DNA of 64,000 nt, taken from NCBI GenBank assembly GCA_965202795.1, contig OZ241848.1:1798001-1862000 (forward strand), written 5' to 3'. The notes under the pieces were generated by a model. That model was not told where the DNA came from and did not search any database. It saw only the letters and a program-made list of their open reading frames with translations. This document shows, one piece after another, positions 60,862-64,000 of the stretch. Both the position numbers and the translations under genes were made by a program. Numbering within the stretch: position 1 is the first letter of the stretch; every line of letters starts with the position of its first letter. Source of the stretch: JACOND01 sp965202795. Its GTDB lineage: Bacteria; Bdellovibrionota; Bdellovibrionia; Bdellovibrionales; UBA1609.

Positions 60862-62379
60862 TTGTCTGTTCGGGTCCGGTTTGCTCCAAGCCCCACGGGC
60901 GCCCTTCATGTGGGCGGGGCCAGGACCGCGCTTTTTAATTTTCTTTTCGCGCGGAATCAGGGCGGGCAGCTGATCCTGAGGATTGAGGACACCGATCAGG
61001 GCCGGCACCGGGAGGACTCTCTTTTTCCCCTGCTGCAGGGCCTTCAATGGCTGAAGATCAGCTGGGACGAAGGCCCCTTCCTTGAGGCGGCGCCTGATGC
61101 GGCGCGGCAAAAGCTTTCCGAAAAAGGCGCCTTCGGCCCTTACCGGCAAAAAAACCGCCTGAGCATTTACCGCCGCGAGGCCCGCCGGCTTTTGGAGTCC
61201 GGCCGGGCGTATTACTGCTTTCTGACGGAGGGGGAGGAGGCCGCGCAAAAAGCCAAAGCCATTGCCGGGGGCCGGGCTTATATCCCCTCAAGCCCCTATA
61301 GAGACCTCAGCCTGGGGGAGGCGGAGAAAAAGCTCAGCCAGGGCGAAAAAGCCTGCATTCGCTTCCGCTGCGATGAGCGCGCCTCTGGCGGGCGCCAGCA
61401 TTTTCCCATTCAGGACATCGTCCGCGGGGAGGTTCGCTTTCCCATGGATTCTGTGGGGGATTTTGTCCTCATCCGATCAGAGGGCTTTCCCGTGTATAAT
61501 TTTTCCTGCGCTGTGGATGACTCTCTTATGGAGATAAGCCATGTTTTCCGCGGCGAGGAGCATTTGGCCAATACCCTCAGGCAGAGGCTGATTCAAGAGG
61601 CTTTGAGCCTTCCGCCGCCGGCGGCGGGGCATCTCTCTCTCATTTTGGGCCGGGACAAAAAAAAGCTGAGCAAGCGAAAAGACTCTGAAAGCCTTGAGAG
61701 TTTTGAAAGCGATGGCTTTTTGCCGGAGGCGGCGGCAAACTTTTTAGCGCTTTTGGGCTGGAATCCCGGCAGGGATCCGGAAGGCGCCGAGCGGGAGGTT
61801 TTTTCCCTTGAAGAGCTGATCCAGGCATTTTCCGCTGAGCGGCTGAACCAGGCCTCAGCGGTTTTTGACAAAGACAAGTTTCTCTGGCTGAACGGGCGGC
61901 ATATCAAAAGGCTTTCGGAGGAAGATCTTTGGCAGCGGCTTCTGCCCTTTTTAAAGAGGCGGAGTCTCGCTTGGAGCCGGCCATGGCCTCAAACCAAAAA
62001 AATCATCCAGGCTCTAAGATCCGGCTTTAAAACCCTGAAGGGGGCGGCGGAGCTTTTGAGGCCCTTTTCTGATCAGGAGTTTTCGCTGCGGGAATCCGCT
62101 CTTCCGGTTTTGAAATGGCCGTCTGGCAAAAAAGCTGTTGAAAGCTGGCGGCGGCGCCTTTTGGCGCTGTCTCCAAAGGATTTTTTGAGCCTTGAGGACT
62201 TTCAGCGCATTCAAAAAGGCCTTCAAAAGGAGGATGGGCTGAGGGGGAGGGAGCTGTTTATGCCTCTCAGATGCGCTATTTTAGGCGAGCCTCAGGGAGT
62301 GGAAATCAAGCTCCTGGCCTGTCTGCTGAAAAGAGACGAGCTGATTCGCCGGGCCGGCATTGCCCTGAAAGCCGCTTAG
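60862..62379 (+). CDS. gltX: Glutamyl-tRNA synthetase
   Basis: TTG start after GGGAGAAAAA. Class I signature RFAPSPTGALHVGGARTALF, RIEDTDQGRH, then ISHVFRGEEHLANTLRQ and the KMSKS-type loop KKLSKRKDSES. The anticodon-binding helical domain follows. 505 residues, slightly long. It charges tRNA-Glu, and possibly tRNA-Gln. No zinc motif is seen. It lies 30 bases after carD and is probably in one operon with it. Confidence 0.95.
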   Translation: MSVRVRFAPSPTGALHVGGARTALFNFLFARNQGGQLILRIEDTDQGRHREDSLFPLLQGLQWLKISWDEGPFLEAAPDAARQKLSEKGAFGPYRQKNRLSIYRREARRLLESGRAYYCFLTEGEEAAQKAKAIAGGRAYIPSSPYRDLSLGEAEKKLSQGEKACIRFRCDERASGGRQHFPIQDIVRGEVRFPMDSVGDFVLIRSEGFPVYNFSCAVDDSLMEISHVFRGEEHLANTLRQRLIQEALSLPPPAAGHLSLILGRDKKKLSKRKDSESLESFESDGFLPEAAANFLALLGWNPGRDPEGAEREVFSLEELIQAFSAERLNQASAVFDKDKFLWLNGRHIKRLSEEDLWQRLLPFLKRRSLAWSRPWPQTKKIIQALRSGFKTLKGAAELLRPFSDQEFSLRESALPVLKWPSGKKAVESWRRRLLALSPKDFLSLEDFQRIQKGLQKEDGLRGRELFMPLRCAILGEPQGVEIKLLACLLKRDELIRRAGIALKAA

Positions 62380-62449
62380 CTCTGGACAATGACAGCGGTC
62401 AAAAGCCCCGCCGGGCCGGGGGCGGGGGCTAAAGCATTGCAGGCGCTGT

Positions 62450-62743
62450 TTAATGCCCCATCTGTGGTTTTGCCTTTCGCCTTTTTTTCCATCTCGATAG
62501 GCAGAATAGGAGGCTTGTGAACAAAGCCCCCAAAAGGAAACAAAGCGCGAATATTATTGTAAATAGTTTTCCTGTCCCATCTAAAAATGCAAGAGTCAAA
62601 AAAATCATCAGAAGCCAGAGCATTGATCCTGTTATAAGCTTTCTGGGGTTTACCTGATCGATAAAAAAATAAGCCTCTTTAAAGGAATCTGTGGGCCGCT
62701 TTTGGGGGATCCGGGAGGTTTCCAAGGTTATGATACAAGGCAA
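62450..62743 (-). CDS. Small two-helix membrane protein
   Basis: Two adjacent TM helices (ITGSMLWLLMIFLTLAFL and LFTIIFALCFLLGALFTSLL) followed by a basic tail (RWKKRRKAKPQ). No family recognised. The start is uncertain (TTG 62743 or a later codon). It reads away from the HNH gene's end on the same strand. Confidence 0.55.
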   Translation of the reverse strand: MPCIITLETSRIPQKRPTDSFKEAYFFIDQVNPRKLITGSMLWLLMIFLTLAFLDGTGKLFTIIFALCFLLGALFTSLLFCLSRWKKRRKAKPQMGH

Positions 62744-62797
62744 TTTCCATAGCTTCCAAGCCTTTAAAACTATAAGGTTTTCTTGTCACAAGAAATA

Positions 62798-64000
62798 TCA
62801 GGCAAAATCAGGGGGCCGGCCGGGAGCTGCAAGCCGCCTGGATGCGGGAAATGTCTGCCGCGCCCGAAACCGGTTATGGCCGGCGCATAACAATCTCATG
62901 TTTTCTTTTGTGGACAAGCCCCCCAGGGAATATGGCTTAATATGATCCATTTGAATCATATACCGGGAACCGCATCTCCGCCCTGTTTTTGGATTGACAT
63001 AAGAGCAGCGGCCCTGATCTCTTGCCCATACAAGCCTTTTAACTTCCGCGGGGATATATCTGCTTCCCCCCGGCCCCGGCGCGCGCTTGCGCTGCGGAGC
63101 AGCGCGCTCCCTCCAAAAAAAGCCCGGCGCCGAACCTGTTTGCTGGGCCGGCCGCGCGGCCATTCCTCCTCGCGGCGGTTTGTTTTCCTCCAAGCCCGGC
63201 GCCGAACCCGCGTTTTTCCCTAACCCAGGCGCCGAGCCTGCTGGCTTTCCCTTAGATCCCAGCGCCGAACCCGTCTGTTGGGCCGGCCTCGCGGCCGTTC
63301 CTCCTCGCGGCGGTTTGTTTTCCTCCGGGCCCGGCGCCGAACCCGCGTTTTTCCCTAACCCAGACGCCGAGCCTGCTGGCTTTCCCTTAGATCCCAGCGC
63401 CGAACCTCCGCTTTTCTCTGGCCCTGTCACTGAATTTTTGCTATTCCCAGGGCCTGGCGCTGAGCCTGACTGCGGGCGCAGCCGCGAAGCCTGCGCGGGC
63501 GCTTTTATTTTTGCCCCCAAGCTCCTGTCTGACTGCTCGCTTGCGCTCCTGTCTGACTGTTCGCTTTCGCTCAGCTTTTGAGAAGGCTTTTTGCCGCGCA
63601 GGCTGGGATCATGCTTTTTTAAGCCTAAATCCAATAAATTCCCCAGCAACTCCCCATAACCCATAAAAGGATTCTTATGGGAAAGCAAAAACTTTAACCG
63701 CTCCAGCTTCCCGCGCGTTTCCCCGTCAATCACAGCTTTCAGCTCAAACCGGCCCTCTCCCAAAAAACGGACCTGATCTTTTTGCAAAAGCCTCTTTGAA
63801 TCCGGCGCCTCCTCCAAAAGCAGCCTCTCCGTCTCGCGGGATGAGCAGCCCTCCGCCTTCTCAATCAGCGCCAGCTTTTTCTCCCTCTCCAGAGCTGGAC
63901 TTTTGTCCGCCTCAAAGGCTGGCCCCCGCCAAGCCTCCTCAGCCATAAACTGCTTTTGCATGGCGGCGTCAGAGCCTGGCGCGCGATTGCTCTGCGGAGC
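62798..64000 (-). CDS. HNH endonuclease with repeat-filled linker, 5' end outside the window
   Basis: Open to the window edge. The N-terminal part (KLALIEKAEGCSSRETERLL, ELKAVIDGETRGKLERLKFL, LSHKNPFMGYGELL) is of a type I associate with Bdellovibrio-like HNH proteins. The C-terminal HNH domain is IPAEVKRLVWARDQGRCSYV, GSRYMIQMDHIKPYSLGG (His-Asp) and NMRLLCAGHNRFRA (Asn, His), complete. Between them lie about 150 residues of Ser/Gly/Pro repeats (GKPAGSAPGLGKNAGSAPG; PPRGGTAARPAQQTGSA), partly encoded by the dispersed palindromic repeat. Members are often multicopy and resemble mobile or homing-type nucleases. Confidence 0.85.
   Translation of the reverse strand, partial: APQSNRAPGSDAAMQKQFMAEEAWRGPAFEADKSPALEREKKLALIEKAEGCSSRETERLLLEEAPDSKRLLQKDQVRFLGEGRFELKAVIDGETRGKLERLKFLLSHKNPFMGYGELLGNLLDLGLKKHDPSLRGKKPSQKLSESEQSDRSASEQSDRSLGAKIKAPAQASRLRPQSGSAPGPGNSKNSVTGPEKSGGSALGSKGKPAGSASGLGKNAGSAPGPEENKPPRGGTAARPAQQTGSALGSKGKPAGSAPGLGKNAGSAPGLEENKPPRGGMAARPAQQTGSAPGFFWRERAAPQRKRAPGPGGSRYIPAEVKRLVWARDQGRCSYVNPKTGRRCGSRYMIQMDHIKPYSLGGLSTKENMRLLCAGHNRFRARQTFPASRRLAAPGRPPDFA
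63100..63425. repeat. Duplicated repeat block inside the HNH gene
   Basis: A roughly 130-bp block occurs twice (about 63135-63265 and 63268-63398). Each holds a palindromic unit (TGGGCCGGCC, then CGCGGCC and TTCCTCCTCGCGGCGG) followed by GGCGCCGAACC words. All copies stay in frame. Confidence 0.85.

Overview
The window is a chromosomal segment of a Gram-negative bacterium. Most genes are GC-rich, but the intergenic sequence contains many A/T homopolymer runs. The best lineage clue is the HNH nuclease at the right edge, whose central segment (SSRETERLLLEEAP ... KLERLKFLLSHKNP) is of a type I associate with Bdellovibrio and relatives. A CarD/CdnL protein, a PhaR-type regulator, TolB, a Tad-type secretin and ATPase, and a RibB protein with a degenerate RibA half fit a Bdellovibrionota or deltaproteobacterial organism. 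This assignment is inference; no rRNA is present.

Layout. 0-7.6 kb: DUF1524 fragment, PhaR-like regulator, TPR protein and lipoprotein, MutY, an 81-bp repeat array, two small secreted proteins with near-identical leaders, TsaE. 8-10.6 kb: a large prepilin-like beta-helix protein with a (TC)20 tract, then a tiny prepilin remnant. 10.9-18.2 kb: O-methyltransferase, PP2C phosphatase, M23 peptidase, Tad-type secretin and CpaF ATPase, and an outer-membrane barrel protein. 18.3-30.9 kb: an AT-richer defence island with a DprA-like operon, a nucleoside-deoxyribosyltransferase-like protein, a TIR protein, and a type III restriction-modification system containing RhuM and a 39-codon ORF. 30.9-34.2 kb: Mpg, TolB, Dus. 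34.2-37.0 kb: a MunI/EcoRI-like restriction-modification module flanked by a 69-bp direct repeat. 37-49.8 kb: DUF2157 and GDYXXLXY membrane proteins, Pgk, TpiA, an HD hydrolase, a type IV pilin, an alanine symporter, RibB and RibH, two secreted Cys-rich proteins, SSB. 50-51.6 kb: a second prepilin/beta-helix protein with a C15 tract. 51.7-64 kb: FAD oxidase, M13-like metalloprotease, tRNA-Leu(CAA), DapF, CutA, CorC, Dcd, CarD, GltX and an HNH nuclease.

The most unusual content is a family of surface proteins. A minor-pilin module (class III signal plus a roughly 190-residue domain) is joined to a conserved Cys-containing cap and a long left-handed beta-helix of 6-residue repeats. Both full-length members carry a long simple-sequence tract at the 5' end, which suggests phase variation. 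A third member has the same cap and helix behind an ordinary signal peptide. The other large-scale feature is a dispersed GC-rich palindromic repeat. It has expanded into tandem arrays and also sits inside open reading frames (dapF, HNH nuclease, upstream of mutY), much like in-frame palindromic elements known from Rickettsia.
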